Assembly: GCA_903970385.1 (NCBI GenBank)
Contig: CAJCIN010000123.1
Location: 1 to 41,794 of the forward strand
Direction of reading: 5' to 3'
Source: Rhodospirillales bacterium
GTDB lineage: Bacteria > Vulcanimicrobiota > Vulcanimicrobiia > Vulcanimicrobiales > Vulcanimicrobiaceae
DNA: 41,794 nucleotides
The number at the start of each line of letters is the position of its first letter. Positions within the stretch are counted from its first letter, which is position 1. Below the pieces are notes generated by a model. That model worked only from the letters and a program-made list of their open reading frames with translations. It searched no databases and was not told the origin of the DNA. This document shows, one piece after another, positions 41,556 to 41,794 of the stretch. A program made the position numbers and the translations under genes.

Positions 41556-41794
41556 GGACGCGAAGGACGCGGCTCGCGACGGCCCAGAGCAACGCACACG
41601 AGAGTAGCGACGCGAGCCTGAGCGCGCCCCACACGGGATCGAGCGTCGCGATGCCGCTGCGCACCTGTTCTTCGTGCCACACCGTCGGTGCCGGCACGTC
41701 GAACCTCTCGTGAAAGTTCGCGCCGAGCGCGTCCGGCCACGTCGGGAGCGGCGCGTGCGCGGCCGCACCGCTCGTCTTCCCGTTCGCGCACGAG
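41533..41794 (-). CDS. 3' end of a membrane protein gene, unknown function
   Basis: An open frame enters from the right edge of the window and ends at a TAG at 41535-41533; 86 codons are visible. The sequence has normal composition (APLPTWPDALGANFHERF; VWHEEQVRSG) and ends with a membrane helix, LRLASLLSCALLWAVASRVL, plus a short tail. Other leftward frames here are Arg-rich shadows. The gene's identity needs its missing 5' part; I do not assign a family. Confidence 0.6.
   Translation of the reverse strand, partial: SCANGKTSGAAAHAPLPTWPDALGANFHERFDVPAPTVWHEEQVRSGIATLDPVWGALRLASLLSCALLWAVASRVLRVPTEPASP

Noticed and set aside
41533-41794. Heme A synthase (CtaA) identity for the partial gene at the right edge
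   Set aside because: The visible PLPTWPDAL segment is only vaguely similar and the diagnostic histidine regions are outside the window.

Overview
GC-rich chromosomal segment, roughly two-thirds G+C by eye, densely coded on both strands with many 1-, 4- and 8-base gene overlaps. Frequent GTG starts and several apparent TTG, CTG or even ATC starts make start choice uncertain. A secretin, a TolC-type outer-membrane factor and an aromatic-terminated beta-barrel show a diderm cell. The stalk-domain/beta-barrel fusion, the three-cysteine SufR and the overall gene mix would suit an uncultured lineage such as Eremiobacterota (WPS-2) or a relative. That placement is an inference and no marker gene here proves it. 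No rRNA, tRNA, CRISPR array, transposase or integrase was seen, and no gene-free stretch exceeds 300 bases.

Layout. 1-1332: 3' part of an acetyl/propionyl-CoA synthetase. 1344-6850: leftward branched-chain-amino-acid-type ABC operon (binding protein, terminator-like hairpin, livH-M-G-F) with two small secreted proteins of unknown function at its end. 7011-9090: AMIN-domain secretin and a small lipoprotein. 9087-15683: iron-sulfur cluster locus, with sufC-D-S-U leftward and sufR, a NifU-like scaffold and a glucose/sorbosone dehydrogenase-like lipoprotein rightward; no sufB is present. 15689-20992: housekeeping and stress genes (MBL hydrolase, flavin reductase, O-methyltransferase, superoxide dismutase, Lon-N protein, FolD with an altered catalytic lysine, alpha/beta hydrolase). 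20999-22503: TlpA-like thioredoxin and an unknown membrane protein. 22516-26493: signalling locus made of a MalT-like LuxR regulator, a candidate 42-residue peptide gene and an HD-GYP phosphodiesterase. The second half of the regulator and the peptide gene lie in a markedly AT-richer patch. 26506-30665: TldE/TldD protease pair and a two-lobed nitrilase. 30710-34874: secreted protein, stalk-domain/beta-barrel protein, carotenoid desaturase-like oxidoreductase and hotdog thioesterase. 35001-41794: periplasmic adaptor plus TolC-like factor without a pump, tandem AsnC/siroheme-decarboxylase-like protein, oligopeptide-binding lipoprotein, c-type cytochrome, and the 3' end of a leftward membrane-protein gene.

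The most unusual parts are the compositionally mosaic regulator with its flanking 9-base inverted repeats and small peptide gene, the sufB-less suf locus with a second scaffold, the FolD lysine replacement, the apparent ATC start of livH, and the stalk/beta-barrel fusion with a structured leader.
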